A stretch of DNA of 64,000 nt, taken from the NCBI GenBank assembly GCA_944326115.1, contig CALVCQ010000001.1, positions 124,001 through 188,000 of the forward strand, written 5' to 3'. Each line of letters opens with the position of its first letter. Position 1 is the stretch's first letter. This document shows positions 1-9,695 of the stretch, in pieces. Source of the stretch: Candidatus Gastranaerophilales bacterium (lineage in GTDB: Bacteria; Cyanobacteriota; Vampirovibrionia; Gastranaerophilales; Gastranaerophilaceae). The notes under the pieces are model-generated. The model was given only the letters and a program-made list of their open reading frames with translations. It was not told where the DNA came from and made no database searches. The translations under genes were made by a program, and so were the position numbers.

Positions 1-12
1 GCCAGAAAAAAA

Positions 13-318
13 ATGGCACAGACAATGGATATGAAAAACTTTTCTTTAACCGATATTATTAACAGAATAAAAACTCAAGATGAAGAAGCAGCAAAAAAAT
101 TTGAAGCAAAAAAAGCAGAAGTCAGCGAACTTGCGCAGAATATATTTAAACTGGAGAAAGTAAACCTTGAGCTTTTAAAACACGGAATGCATGTTACAAA
201 CAAAACCCTTGAAATTATTCTGAAAGGTATAAAACCCGTGACCGAGGAATACAATAAACAGGGTAAAAATATTACAAAAAAACAACTGGAAATGTCTTCT
301 ATAGTGGAAGAAGCATAA
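13..318 (+). CDS. FlgN-like flagellar export chaperone (possibly 5'-partial)
   Basis: Protein of at least 101 aa, entirely alpha-helical and charged, lying directly upstream of flgK and flgL. FlgN chaperones are helical and bind the C-termini of FlgK and FlgL before export; the pattern around residues 52-84 (NLELLKHGM, then a YNKQGKN end) resembles the FlgN C-terminal half. The reading frame is open back to base 1, so the true start may lie outside the window; 101 aa is short for FlgN (about 140). The assignment rests mostly on gene order. Cytoplasmic. The 80 bp to flgK contains no terminator, so co-transcription is likely. Confidence 0.55.
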   Translation: MAQTMDMKNFSLTDIINRIKTQDEEAAKKFEAKKAEVSELAQNIFKLEKVNLELLKHGMHVTNKTLEIILKGIKPVTEEYNKQGKNITKKQLEMSSIVEEA

Positions 319-398
319 AACAGCCTGAGATATATGGCAATATAAAAGCGTACACAGACAGAGTTAAACCGGTCTGAAAATAAAAAGGAAACTAATTA

Positions 399-1949
399 AT
401 GTACACATTAAACGGAATAATGAGCATGGCACAGCAATCTGTAAATAATAACCAGATTGCACTTAATGTCGTAAGTAACAACATAGCAAACCTTAATACA
501 ACAAATTACACAAGACAGACAGTAGATTTTGCGGCAATACCGCCAAATGACAGCTTTAGATGGTGTTCTACAAACGGCGATTTGTTAATCGGACAGGGTG
601 CGGAAATAACGGGAATTTCCACAAAAAGATCTGAATGGCTGGACAATTATTACAGAGCTCAGAGCGCACCAAACGGTTATTATGACCAGATAGGCGGAAT
701 GCTCAATAATATGGAAAACCTGCTCAATGACGAATTGAGTGCAAACGGTTTACAGCAAATGTTTTCCGACTTTTTTGCAGCATCGCAGACACTGAGCAGC
801 GATCCGACAAATAATGCTTACAAAATAGCTTTCATAGACGCTGCACAGGATGTTGCCGATATGCTCAATAACATGTCCAAAACAGTTAACAGCTATATAA
901 CACAGGCTGTAGGAACTTTCGGTGATGCTGACAGTTTTGAAGTTTCCATGATAAAAACAGAAACAGACAGTCTGGATGCCAAACTGCAGCAGCTTGCGGA
1001 ACTCAACAATCTTGTTGCACAGAATCCCGATTCCAATACCGTTCTTGACCAGAGAGACGCATTGCTTGATGAAATTTCAACAATGATTCCTCTCAATACA
1101 ACAAAGAACGAAAACGGCACGGTCAATGTAATTATTGACGGGCAGACAGTAGTAAAAGGCGGTGAAAAACGTCTTACTATAGAAGCTGTACAGGGTGATG
1201 ATGAAAATCACCCCGTAAAAATTCAGCTAGTGGATGCGGATGGCAATATCAAAAGCGAAGATATTTCGGATTCTTTAACAGATTGCGGTTTAAGTGCAAT
1301 ATTACAGGCTGGCGAAGGCGACAGTTTCGGCTACAAAACAATATTAAATGACTTAGACCAGCTCGCTTCGGCTTTTGCGCAAGAGATGAACAGAATCCAG
1401 ACTCAGGCTGACGCAAACGGTACACCTATGTATATAGGTCCTGACGGAACACTGGTAGAATCAACAACAGCTTTCTTTGTTACAAAAGACGGTTCTGCTG
1501 ATTTTACAGCCGGTAATATTACAATCAATCAGGCGCTGATTGACGACCCGACGCTGGTTGCAACAGCACGTCTTGACCCCAATGCAGCGGATTTTGATGA
1601 TAAAGCCGTAGGAAATACCGGCAATATGGAACAGTTTAACAATCTTGCAAAAGGCAAGCTTACAGGCTTGAGTCTTTCAGATCCGCCCGGAGAAGGAATG
1701 TCTATTATGGATTATCTGGCAAGCCTTGTTTCAAAAATAGGCTCCGGAGTAGCCTCCATCCAAAATGCCGCTGATGCGCAGGATGCTGTAATGCAGCAGG
1801 CTCAGGCTCAAAGAGATGAGCTTTACGGTGTGGATTTGAATGAAGAGCTTGCAGACTTAATCAAATACCAGAGAGCCTATGAGGCTTCCGCAAGACTATT
1901 TAATGCGGCAAATGAAATGATGCAGACAATAATTAATTTAGGTGCTTAG
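399..1949 (+). CDS. flgK: Flagellar hook-associated protein FlgK (HAP1)
   Basis: FlgK forms the first junction ring between hook and filament. The 516-aa product has the conserved flagellar rod/hook N-terminal region (residues 1-60, with NNIANLNTTNYTRQ) and the typical C-terminus (LIKYQRAYEASARLFNAAN) that packs into a coiled coil. The length is normal for a compact FlgK. A good ribosome site (AAGGAA) sits 9 nt before the ATG. flgL follows after 41 bp, the standard FlgN-FlgK-FlgL order. Exported by the flagellar type III apparatus, so there is no signal peptide. Confidence 0.95.
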   Translation: MYTLNGIMSMAQQSVNNNQIALNVVSNNIANLNTTNYTRQTVDFAAIPPNDSFRWCSTNGDLLIGQGAEITGISTKRSEWLDNYYRAQSAPNGYYDQIGGMLNNMENLLNDELSANGLQQMFSDFFAASQTLSSDPTNNAYKIAFIDAAQDVADMLNNMSKTVNSYITQAVGTFGDADSFEVSMIKTETDSLDAKLQQLAELNNLVAQNPDSNTVLDQRDALLDEISTMIPLNTTKNENGTVNVIIDGQTVVKGGEKRLTIEAVQGDDENHPVKIQLVDADGNIKSEDISDSLTDCGLSAILQAGEGDSFGYKTILNDLDQLASAFAQEMNRIQTQADANGTPMYIGPDGTLVESTTAFFVTKDGSADFTAGNITINQALIDDPTLVATARLDPNAADFDDKAVGNTGNMEQFNNLAKGKLTGLSLSDPPGEGMSIMDYLASLVSKIGSGVASIQNAADAQDAVMQQAQAQRDELYGVDLNEELADLIKYQRAYEASARLFNAANEMMQTIINLGA

Positions 1950-1990
1950 AAAATAAAGCTTTGAAAGCTTAGAAAAACTTAGAGGTAAAA

Positions 1991-2923
1991 ATGGCAATAG
2001 TTTCAAGTTATTCACCGAGCAGCATGCTTACTACAATAACAACTCAGCAGAATAATCTGTATGATTTGTACAATAAAATTAATTCAGGTCAGAAATTTAC
2101 AAATATTTCCGAAGACCCCCTGGCTGCAGCTGATTTAATAAAAATCAACAAACAACTGTCTGAAATCGGGGCTTATGTTGATAATATAGACAGAGCAACA
2201 ACACAGATAAATGCTCAGGAAGAAACTTTTTCTACTATAGTAAAAAGAATGCAAAGACTCTATGAACTTGCTGTTCAGGCTGCAAACACTCCGAGCGGTG
2301 AAGACGGATTCAAAGCTGCGTTAAGTGAAATTCAACAGATTAAGGAAAATATCGTTGATCTTGCAAATACACAATATGACGGGAAATATATTTTTGCCGG
2401 TACAAATGTTACCACAAAACCTTTTGAACTCGGAGATGACGGTTCTGTTACTTATAACGGAACCCCTGAAAACAACACTGCAGGTTATGAGAGAAGAATA
2501 GAAATCTCTGACGGTGTTTATATAGAATTAAACAGTGCCGGTGACACTATCTTCGGAACTTACGATCCTAATGATCCGGCAAACTCTTCCGGTCTTTTCG
2601 GCGTAATCGGTGAACTGGAAGAAATTATGACGGCAGAGCCTATGGACAACAAGGCAGTAAGTGAGCATCTCGGCAAAATTGAAGAATCAATAAAACATAT
2701 TTCGGAAATTCAATCCAAACACAGTACTACTGCTTCCAAATTAACAATGACATCTGAACTGTTAGATTCAAATAAGCTTACTATGCAATCCAGAAAAGCG
2801 GAAATATCGGAGGTTGATCTTCCTTCTGCAATTTCACAGCTTGTTCAGCAGAATTATGCACTGCAGGCTTCAATGCAGGCGTATTCTATAATATCTAACC
2901 AGTCTCTGCTTGATTATATCTAA
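1991..2923 (+). CDS. flgL: Flagellar hook-associated protein FlgL (HAP3)
   Basis: FlgL is the second hook-filament junction protein and is homologous to flagellin at both ends. The 310-aa protein has a flagellin-type N-terminal helix pair (residues 1-140, including NKINSGQKFTNISEDPLAA and YDGKYIFAGT) and a flagellin-like C-terminus (residues 225-310, ending in LQASMQAYSIISNQSLLDYI). The ribosome site is AGAGG. It ends the flagellar transcription unit; an intrinsic terminator lies about 110 bp downstream, before gpsA. Confidence 0.94.
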   Translation: MAIVSSYSPSSMLTTITTQQNNLYDLYNKINSGQKFTNISEDPLAAADLIKINKQLSEIGAYVDNIDRATTQINAQEETFSTIVKRMQRLYELAVQAANTPSGEDGFKAALSEIQQIKENIVDLANTQYDGKYIFAGTNVTTKPFELGDDGSVTYNGTPENNTAGYERRIEISDGVYIELNSAGDTIFGTYDPNDPANSSGLFGVIGELEEIMTAEPMDNKAVSEHLGKIEESIKHISEIQSKHSTTASKLTMTSELLDSNKLTMQSRKAEISEVDLPSAISQLVQQNYALQASMQAYSIISNQSLLDYI

Positions 2924-3032
2924 TCTGATACTGTAGTTTTGGTTTTTTGAACTGTCATTGCTATCAAAACCAAACAATATTTGTAAAATCAGCAGAAGAT
3001 ATTAAATTTTTATCTTACCATTATTTTAATTT

Positions 3033-3075
3033 AGGGGCGTTACTAGGGATATATAATAGTTCTGCCCTTTTTTTT
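3033..3075 (+). terminator. Intrinsic terminator after the flgK-flgL unit
   Basis: Stem AGGGGC/GCCCT with an inner ACTA/TAGT stem, followed by eight T residues on the plus strand. It separates flgL from the gpsA promoter. Confidence 0.7.
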
Positions 3076-3088
3076 ATAAAAAGAGAAC

Positions 3089-3118
3089 TTGTCATTTCAG
3101 GCTCAATAACGTTATAAT
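3089..3118 (+). promoter_or_regulatory. Sigma-70 type promoter of gpsA
   Basis: TTGTCA (3089-3094), an 18-bp spacer, then TATAAT (3113-3118), a near-consensus pair. The gpsA start is 35 bp further on, preceded by AGAGGA. Confidence 0.75.
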
Positions 3119-3152
3119 AAAACAGCTACTACAGACTAAAAGAGGACGGAAA

Positions 3153-4145
3153 ATGAAACTTACGGTTTTGGGCGCAGGCTGCTGGGGGTTGACTCTGACA
3201 TGGCTTTTAACAGACAATTTTGAAAAAGTTTGTGTCTGGGGCAGAGATTGTGATATTTCAGAAGAATTGCGAATAAAAAAACACTCGTCTAAACCTCTTG
3301 AAATTCAATTAAATGAAAAAGTTAAAGTTACCTCAAACCTTGAAGAAGCCGTCAAAGATGCCGATGTAATACTGCTTGTAGTTGCCACGTCAGGCATAAG
3401 AGATGTTTGTAAAAAACTGGCAAATATCGGATTAAAAGAAAATCAGATACTTGTTAATACATCAAAAGGTCTTGAACTTCCTTCGCTTATGCGTATGAGC
3501 CAGGTAATGAAAGAAGAACTTCCGGCAGCAAACATAGCTGTTTTATCCGGACCTACTCTTGCTAAAGAAGTTCTTATGGGATGTCCTACAGCGGCTTCTG
3601 TAGCTTGTGAAAACAAACCGGAAATTGCAAAATTTTTGCAGGAAAAATTAACCGTACCTTCAAAATTTCGTCTTTACACAAATGATGATGTAGCCGGACT
3701 GGAGTTTGGAGGGAGTCTTAAAAACGTAATTGCAATAGCTTCCGGATTTGCTGCTGCAATGAATCTCGGCGATAACTGCCGTGGTGCTCTTTTGACACGT
3801 GGTATGGCGGAAATAACAAGAATAGCCGTTGCATTAGGCGCTAAACCTTCTACCTTATACGGACTTTCCGGAATGGGTGACTTAATAGCAACATGTTCAA
3901 GCCCTATGTCACGAAATTTTACCGTAGGTTCCATGCTCGGACACGGAAAAAAAATTGACGATATTTTACGGGAGCTTGGTTCTGTTGCGGAAGGTGTCAA
4001 AACATCAAAAGCTGTTTGCGAACTTGCAAAAAAATTGAATATAGAAGCACCTATTTCTTCTGCAATTTACGAGGCTGTCTATACTGATATAACGCCGCAG
4101 GAGCTCTTAGACAAACTGATGAACAGAAAATTAAAAGAAGAATAA
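3153..4145 (+). CDS. gpsA: Glycerol-3-phosphate dehydrogenase [NAD(P)+]
   Basis: Reduces dihydroxyacetone phosphate to sn-glycerol 3-phosphate, the backbone of membrane phospholipids. Visible features are the Rossmann nucleotide loop GAGCWG (residues 7-12), the SGPTLAKE segment, the catalytic-lysine motif EFGGSLKNV (Lys190) and the GLSGMGDL region. At 330 aa it has the normal family length. It has its own promoter and a ribosome site (AGAGGA) and appears monocistronic; the next gene is convergent. Confidence 0.96.
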   Translation: MKLTVLGAGCWGLTLTWLLTDNFEKVCVWGRDCDISEELRIKKHSSKPLEIQLNEKVKVTSNLEEAVKDADVILLVVATSGIRDVCKKLANIGLKENQILVNTSKGLELPSLMRMSQVMKEELPAANIAVLSGPTLAKEVLMGCPTAASVACENKPEIAKFLQEKLTVPSKFRLYTNDDVAGLEFGGSLKNVIAIASGFAAAMNLGDNCRGALLTRGMAEITRIAVALGAKPSTLYGLSGMGDLIATCSSPMSRNFTVGSMLGHGKKIDDILRELGSVAEGVKTSKAVCELAKKLNIEAPISSAIYEAVYTDITPQELLDKLMNRKLKEE

Positions 4146-4203
4146 TTAATGCGCTGCAAAATAGTATAGCCGCATAACCGATTCCTCATAGAATCTTTAA
4201 GCT

Positions 4204-4494
4204 TTATTCATGTTTTCGTCCGTCTTCTTTTAAATTTGCCTGAATATCTGCTTTGTCGTTGAATTCATTGATAAAATGAGAATATCTTTCCATTCTCAGT
4301 TTTAACCATGAAAGCATTGTTTCAGAACCATACACCTCAATTGTTCTCGTTCTTGTAAACTGTTTAAAACTTCTGTTGTAAGATTCATCAATGTAAGTTT
4401 TACATTTACAGTTTAGTTCTTCGACTAAATCATAAAGTGTTTTGAGCCATGCCGGCTGAACCTGTGCTTCATTTACAGAGTACTCGAGAATCAT
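4204..4494 (-). CDS. Small hypothetical protein (96 aa)
   Basis: I do not recognise this protein. It is acidic/basic mixed and probably all alpha-helical, with no signal peptide or membrane segment, one Cys-x-Cys (CKC, residues 30-32) and a Trp-rich patch. A good ribosome site (AAGGAAGAAA directly before ATG) and normal codon use support it as a real gene. It is convergent with gpsA and separated from accC by a strong terminator, so it has its own promoter. Confidence 0.65.
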   Translation of the reverse strand: MILEYSVNEAQVQPAWLKTLYDLVEELNCKCKTYIDESYNRSFKQFTRTRTIEVYGSETMLSWLKLRMERYSHFINEFNDKADIQANLKEDGRKHE

Positions 4495-4684
4495 TTTCTT
4501 CCTTGACTTTCTTCTTAACTGATACGCTATTTATAATATGCTTCGATTAAAAATCGAAAGCTTTATTATCAGGCAACGGTTTATTTGTACATGAACTCTA
4601 TCGGCTATATAAAAAAAAACTTTATATTTTTTATTATTATTGTAACATTTGTTAACATATAAAGTTTTATTCAACTTGACAGAT

Positions 4685-4723
4685 TATAAAAAAGATTGTC
4701 CGGAGTTAATCTGCTCCGGACAA
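4685..4723 (-). terminator. Intrinsic terminator of accC
   Basis: A perfect 10-bp stem (TTGTCCGGAG, 4696-4705, with CTCCGGACAA, 4714-4723) and 8-nt loop, followed on the minus strand by TCTTTTTT. It lies about 60 bp after the accC stop codon. Confidence 0.85.
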
Positions 4724-4783
4724 TTTGTTTAATATAAGCTCAAAAATTTTCAGAAATTCTTTATCTCAAAGATACAAAACACT

Positions 4784-6160
4784 TTATACTTTTGCTTTTT
4801 CCTCTTCTGTTTCTTCTTTTTTGGGGGTCATGTGTTCAGGAATAAACCCTGTATTAAAGTTTCCGGAGATAAATACATCATTTGTTAAAATTTTCTTGTG
4901 ATAAGGAATTGTTGTTTTAATCCCTGTAATTACATACTCATCAAGTGCACGCAGCATTCTTTTTCTTGCATCTTCTCTGTCTACGCCCCAGCAGATGAGT
5001 TTACCTATCATGGAATCATAATAGGGAGGGATTTTATATCCGGTATAAGAATGAGAGTCAACTCTTACTCCGAAACCGCCCGGTGCAATATATCCTTTAA
5101 TTTCACCAGGACAAGGCATAAAATCTTTGTCTGCGTCTTCCGCATTTATACGACATTCTATAGCATGACCTCTCAGAACAATATCATCCTGTGTAAATGA
5201 TAATTTTTCACCTGCGGCTACTCTTATTTGTTCTTTTAATAAATCTACACTCGAAATCATTTCCGATACACAGTGTTCAACCTGAATACGTGTGTTCATT
5301 TCCATAAAATACCAGCTGCCGTCATGGTCGAGTAAAAATTCTATGGTTCCGGCACCTTCGTATCCGATAACTTTGGCTGCTGTAACAGCTGCAGCTCCCA
5401 TGGCTTTTCTTGTTTGTTCATCAATAGCCGGAGAAGGTGCTTCTTCAAGCAGTTTTTGGTGGCGTCTTTGCACCGAGCAGTCACGTTCTCCGAGATGTAC
5501 AACATTGCCGTAGCTGTCTGCAATAATTTGCACCTCAATATGGCGGGGGTTGATTATATATTTTTCAATATAAACACCTGCGTTGCCAAAAGCATTTTGT
5601 GCTTCCGTCTGGCAGAGTTTTATTGCTTCTTCCAACTCATCAGCATTGTTTGCAATTCTCATGCCTTTGCCGCCGCCGCCGGCTGTAGCCTTAACAATAA
5701 CAGGGTATTTAGCTTTTGCCGCAAATTCTTTAGCTGCGTCCATATCGTCTACAAGGTCAGTCCCCGGAGTTACGGGTACGCCGTTAGCTGTCATTGTTTT
5801 TCTTGCTGTGGCTTTATCGCCCATTTTTCTCATTGCTTCGGCGGAGGGTCCGATGAATTTAATTCCATGGTCTGTACAGATGTCTACAAAATCAGCACGT
5901 TCTGACATAAAACCGTAGCCGGGATGGATTGCATCCGCACCGCTTGTCAATGCGACAGATATAATTGCAGGAATATTCAAATAGCTTTTTGCACTTTGCG
6001 CCGGACCTATGCAATAAGCTTCATCAGCCAGACTGACATGCAAAGAATCAGCATCTGCTTGAGAATACACAGCTACTGTTTTTATCCCGAGTTCTTTACA
6101 GGCTCTTATTATTCTGACGGCTATTTCACCTCTGTTAGCAATTAACACCTTTTTTATCAT
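4784..6160 (-). CDS. accC: Acetyl-CoA carboxylase, biotin carboxylase subunit
   Basis: Carboxylates the biotin carried on AccB, the first half-reaction of malonyl-CoA synthesis for fatty acids. The 458-aa protein shows the N-terminal biotin-carboxylase fold ([15 protein letters not shown]), an ATP-grasp domain with the flexible GGGGKGMR loop (about residues 161-168), the catalytic MNTRIQVEH motif (about residues 286-294) and the C-terminal carboxylase domain ending in a charged tail. No accB is adjacent, which is unusual because accB and accC are often paired. It seems to be a single-gene unit with its own terminator. Confidence 0.95.
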   Translation of the reverse strand: MIKKVLIANRGEIAVRIIRACKELGIKTVAVYSQADADSLHVSLADEAYCIGPAQSAKSYLNIPAIISVALTSGADAIHPGYGFMSERADFVDICTDHGIKFIGPSAEAMRKMGDKATARKTMTANGVPVTPGTDLVDDMDAAKEFAAKAKYPVIVKATAGGGGKGMRIANNADELEEAIKLCQTEAQNAFGNAGVYIEKYIINPRHIEVQIIADSYGNVVHLGERDCSVQRRHQKLLEEAPSPAIDEQTRKAMGAAAVTAAKVIGYEGAGTIEFLLDHDGSWYFMEMNTRIQVEHCVSEMISSVDLLKEQIRVAAGEKLSFTQDDIVLRGHAIECRINAEDADKDFMPCPGEIKGYIAPGGFGVRVDSHSYTGYKIPPYYDSMIGKLICWGVDREDARKRMLRALDEYVITGIKTTIPYHKKILTNDVFISGNFNTGFIPEHMTPKKEETEEEKAKV

Positions 6161-6360
6161 AAATTTTAAATTCCCTAAGTCTGATTCAATAGTTTAATTT
6201 TATACCAAACTTACAGATTTTCCATGATTTTATAATTTTAAAGTTACAAACACACGAGATTTACAGAAAGCAGTCAAAATTCGGACAAAAAACATTAACT
6301 GCCGAAAATAGTCATTATGCTCAAAATAACATTTCCCAGAAGGTCAAGTATACCCATAAG

Positions 6361-7191
6361 CTAGCCCAGATCACTTATAGCCGTTTTACCGAATTTTGCA
6401 CTCAAATCATCAATATGATGAAGCAAATACAACAAAGGCTCCAGATCTTTTTCATTCAAATCAATAATAGCTCCCCATTCAGTTCTTCCGTGATGAGCTG
6501 CTATCATTTTTGCAACTGTAGTAAATCCGTGGGTCATACAGTTTGAAAAACCCCATTGAGAATGGGTAATCCATTCTTTGGGAAATTTTTCATCATATTC
6601 TATCAGTCCTGATTCTTCATCTATTTTGTATTCAAAAATTTTACCGAAATCATGCAAAATACAGGCAGCGTATACGCAGGATTTATCAATTTTTTTATAC
6701 AAATTATTTATAAGACATTCTGCAATCTCCAGACATTCACAGGTGTGTTCAACAAGCCCTCCCAGATAATTGTGGTGCATAAGTCTTGCCGCAGGGGTTG
6801 TTTTAAACTTTTCTTCGTATTCAAAAAGCAGTCCTACAACATATTTTTTCAAAGCTTCTTCTTCTATTTCATTTGCATATTCTACAATTTTATTAAACAG
6901 TCTGTCTCTTTCTTCTTTGTCCAGACCGATTTTTGCTTCTTTTACAAGTTCGAGACTGGATATCAAACAATTATTGTATTTTTCATTATAAGAACCGCCG
7001 AGAATCTTTACAAAATTGCCTGTTCTGAATATTTTACTGTCAATACGATTTAATGCTTCTTCCCACAAAATACAATTTAAAAGCGTATCATCGCTTAAAT
7101 TTTTTAACTGCAGCTTTCCCATCTTTGTTCCAGCCTTTGTATCTCCGACAGAAAAAATAACAACTTCGTAAGTTTGTGATAAATCAAGCAT
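6361..7191 (-). CDS. YhaM-like 3'-5' exoribonuclease (OB-fold plus HD domain)
   Basis: The 276-aa protein has an N-terminal OB-fold nucleic-acid-binding region (residues 1-90) and a C-terminal metal-dependent HD domain with the expected ligands: the HNYLGGLVEHT segment, HDFGK, and AAHHGR. This order is that of YhaM/CBF1 family exonucleases, which degrade RNA (and ssDNA) from the 3' end. I placed the start at the internal ATG at 7191 (MLDLSQ) because GAAAGGA precedes it at good spacing; the frame stays open to 7242. Cytoplasmic; monocistronic. Confidence 0.8.
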   Translation of the reverse strand: MLDLSQTYEVVIFSVGDTKAGTKMGKLQLKNLSDDTLLNCILWEEALNRIDSKIFRTGNFVKILGGSYNEKYNNCLISSLELVKEAKIGLDKEERDRLFNKIVEYANEIEEEALKKYVVGLLFEYEEKFKTTPAARLMHHNYLGGLVEHTCECLEIAECLINNLYKKIDKSCVYAACILHDFGKIFEYKIDEESGLIEYDEKFPKEWITHSQWGFSNCMTHGFTTVAKMIAAHHGRTEWGAIIDLNEKDLEPLLYLLHHIDDLSAKFGKTAISDLG

Positions 7192-7379
7192 AAAAATCCT
7201 TTCAAAAATAATTAAAAATATAATATCATCAACACATAACAAATGTGAATGAAATGTTAAAAATTACATTAATAAAATGTACACATAGAATAATTTATAA
7301 TACAATTTTGATTAAATAACTTTTGCGTATCAATAAATACCTGCAACTGTTAAAGACTAACAATATTGGAGAATGTGTT

Positions 7380-8396
7380 TTGATAAAAAAAGCTATGGTA
7401 ATGGCAGCGGGAGTCGGTTCCAGGCTGGATCCTCTGACACAAAAAATCCCAAAACCGCTCGTTCCTGTTTTAAACAGACCGGTAATGGATATACTGCTCG
7501 AAAAACTAAAAGATTTTGGCGTAGAAAAGGTTATTGCCAATACCCATTACCTTGCTGATGCCATAAAAAACAGATACAGTTCAAACTCGCCTGTTGATAT
7601 ACAGTTTACCTGTTTATATGAAGAAACTCTCTCGGGAACAGCAGGAGGAGTAAAAAAATGCCAGTTTTTCTTTGATGATGTTGAAGACTTTCTGGTCGTA
7701 AGCGCAGACGGTTTACATGATGCGGATATAGAAAAAATAGTTAAGTCCCACAAAGAAAGCGGATGTATTGCTACAATGGCTATTGTTGCCGTTGAACATG
7801 ATGAAGTTTTTAAATACGGAGTAGTTGTACCGTCTTCTTTGTATACGGTTATGGAGTTTCAGGAAAAACCGCCGGTTGAAAAAGCGAAAAGTAATTATAT
7901 AAATACAGGGATTTACGTTTTCAATAAAAAAATATTTGACTATATACCGGAGGGAGAAACATACGATTTTGCAAAAAATGTTTTTCCTAAACTTTTGGAA
8001 GCCGGTGAAAAAATTAATGTATACAAAATTTATTCTTACTGGTCAGATATAGGAACGATTGACCAGTACATACAATCTAATAAAGATGCCCTAAACCGCA
8101 AAGTAATGATTAAAAATCCAAACATAATGAGAAAATATGATGCGGTATACTCTATCGGTGACAATTGCGACATACAGGAAGATATAAAAATAGTAAACAA
8201 TGTAATCATCGGAAATAACTGTAAAATAGGGAAAAATGTAATACTGGACAATGCCATTTTATGGGATAATGTCGAAATTGCAGATAACACGGTTATTAAG
8301 GACTCTGTAATTGCAAACAATTCTTGTATAAAATCATCTCTGAAAAATGAAATAATAGGTCCGGATAAAATTGTGGAAAAAGACCTGGTAAAATAA
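7380..8396 (+). CDS. Sugar-1-phosphate nucleotidyltransferase with left-handed beta-helix tail
   Basis: The N-terminal nucleotidyltransferase domain carries the signature MAAGVGSRLDPLTQ followed by PKPLVPV, as in mannose-1-phosphate guanylyltransferases and glucose-1-phosphate nucleotidyltransferases. Residues about 245-338 form hexapeptide repeats (for example VIIGNNCKIGKNVILDNAILWDNV, in shorter units), as in GlmU/GMPP-type enzymes. It makes an NDP-sugar for surface glycans; the exact base and sugar cannot be read from sequence. The start is the TTG at 7380, because GGAGAA lies 8 nt upstream; a TTG at 7323 is possible but lacks a ribosome site. It is followed 14 bp later by aroF. Confidence 0.82.
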   Translation: MIKKAMVMAAGVGSRLDPLTQKIPKPLVPVLNRPVMDILLEKLKDFGVEKVIANTHYLADAIKNRYSSNSPVDIQFTCLYEETLSGTAGGVKKCQFFFDDVEDFLVVSADGLHDADIEKIVKSHKESGCIATMAIVAVEHDEVFKYGVVVPSSLYTVMEFQEKPPVEKAKSNYINTGIYVFNKKIFDYIPEGETYDFAKNVFPKLLEAGEKINVYKIYSYWSDIGTIDQYIQSNKDALNRKVMIKNPNIMRKYDAVYSIGDNCDIQEDIKIVNNVIIGNNCKIGKNVILDNAILWDNVEIADNTVIKDSVIANNSCIKSSLKNEIIGPDKIVEKDLVK

Positions 8397-8410
8397 AGAA
8401 AGTACGAAAC

Positions 8411-9475
8411 ATGATAATAATAATGGAGCCAAAGGCAACTGTCGAACAAATAAACTCTGTAAAAAGATACATGGAAAATAAAGGATTTAAAATTGTCCTG
8501 AACCATGGCGATGTAATGACAGTACTCGCTGCAATAGGAGACAAAAGACTTATAGAGCCGCAATCAGTGGCATCTTTTGAAGGTGTCAGAGAAGTAAAAC
8601 TGGTGCAAGAGCCTTATAAGCTTGCCTCCAGGGAATCCAAAGAAGAAGATACTGTTATAGAATTTAAAAACGGTGTCAAAATAGGCGGACTTGAAAAACC
8701 TGTTATGATGGTAGGTCCATGTTCTGTAGAAAAAGATTTTGACTGGCTTATGGAAGTAGCGATTGCTGCAAAAGAAATGGGCTGTGAATTTTTGCGTGGA
8801 GGTGCTTTTAAACCGAGAACTTCTCCTTACGATTTTGACGGACTGGGCGAAAAGGGGCTTCAATACCTGAAGGAAGCTGCGGAAAAAACAGGTCTGCTTG
8901 TTGTATCCGAAGTTATGGATACAACTGACGTTGATATGTTCTGTGATTATGTTGACATAATACAAATCGGGGCAAGAAATATGCAGAACTTCAAACTGTT
9001 GAAAGCTGTTGGAAAATCAGCTAAGCCTGTTCTTTTAAAAAGAGGACCTGCAGCAACTATCCGTGAGTTTTTACTGGCTGCGGAACACATTATGGCAAAT
9101 GACAATGACAAAGTAATACTTTGCGAAAGAGGAATAAAAGGTATTGATTCCACTTATACAAGGAATACTCTTGATATTGCAGCAATACCCATAATAAAAA
9201 AATACTCGCACCTGCCTATAATCGCTGACCCTAGCCACGGTACAGGCAGAAGATATTTAATTGAGCCGATGAGCAAAGCTGCCTTAATGGCAGGAGCAAA
9301 CGGACTTATGATTGAAATCCACAATGATCCGGATAATGCCTCTTCAGACGGTGCACAGAGTCTGAATCTTACTCAATTCAGAGAAGTTCAAAGACATTTG
9401 AACAAACTAATCGGAAGAATTGACTATGACAACAAAGTTTTAAAATCAGAATCAGAAAAGGCTGCTCTAAGATAA
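8411..9475 (+). CDS. aroF: 3-deoxy-7-phosphoheptulonate (DAHP) synthase
   Basis: First enzyme of the shikimate pathway, condensing phosphoenolpyruvate with erythrose 4-phosphate. The 354-aa protein has the Thermotoga/Bacillus-type layout: an N-terminal ferredoxin-like regulatory domain (residues 1-75) then a TIM barrel with GPCSVE (about residue 98), RGGAFKPRTSPYDFDG and ADPSHGTGRR. The N-terminal domain in this type mediates feedback inhibition by aromatic amino acids. It may be co-transcribed with the upstream nucleotidyltransferase (14 bp gap). A tiny gene overlaps its stop codon. Confidence 0.93.
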   Translation: MIIIMEPKATVEQINSVKRYMENKGFKIVLNHGDVMTVLAAIGDKRLIEPQSVASFEGVREVKLVQEPYKLASRESKEEDTVIEFKNGVKIGGLEKPVMMVGPCSVEKDFDWLMEVAIAAKEMGCEFLRGGAFKPRTSPYDFDGLGEKGLQYLKEAAEKTGLLVVSEVMDTTDVDMFCDYVDIIQIGARNMQNFKLLKAVGKSAKPVLLKRGPAATIREFLLAAEHIMANDNDKVILCERGIKGIDSTYTRNTLDIAAIPIIKKYSHLPIIADPSHGTGRRYLIEPMSKAALMAGANGLMIEIHNDPDNASSDGAQSLNLTQFREVQRHLNKLIGRIDYDNKVLKSESEKAALR

Positions 9476-9615
9476 TGAAAAAATATGCAGACAAAAGCGA
9501 AAATCTTATTTATAAAAAGAATGAAACACTTAATGATACTCTAAAATCAAATTTCTTAAAGGCTTATGTGTACGAACAGGCTCTTAAAGCCCTAAAAAAT
9601 CATATTTCAAACTGA
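9475..9615 (+). CDS. Small hypothetical protein (46 aa) coupled to DAHP synthase
   Basis: The ATG overlaps the aroF stop codon by one base (TAATG), the layout of translational coupling. The product is a lysine-rich 46-aa helix-forming protein starting MKKYADKSENLIYKKN and ending in KALKNHISN. No family is recognisable. Support comes only from the overlap and the clean reading frame; it could be a chance ORF. Confidence 0.4.
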   Translation: MKKYADKSENLIYKKNETLNDTLKSNFLKAYVYEQALKALKNHISN

Positions 9616-9649
9616 TTTTCATGCTTTTTAAAAATACAGTGATAATTGT

Positions 9650-9665
9650 TTTACATATATGTAAA
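9650..9665. promoter_or_regulatory. Perfect 16-bp palindrome upstream of comM (possible operator)
   Basis: TTTACATATATGTAAA reads identically on both strands and lies 31 bp before the comM start, just upstream of a GATAAT -10-like box at 9679-9684. Position and symmetry fit a dimeric-repressor site; no cognate regulator is identified. Confidence 0.4.
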
Positions 9666-9695
9666 GACTAATTTTTGTGATAATATGACTGTGTT

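Noticed and set aside
2930..2975. Hairpin from GTTTTGG and CCAAAC after flgL
   Set aside because: Weak AT-rich stem with a bulge and no T-run; the terminator at 3033-3075 is much better.
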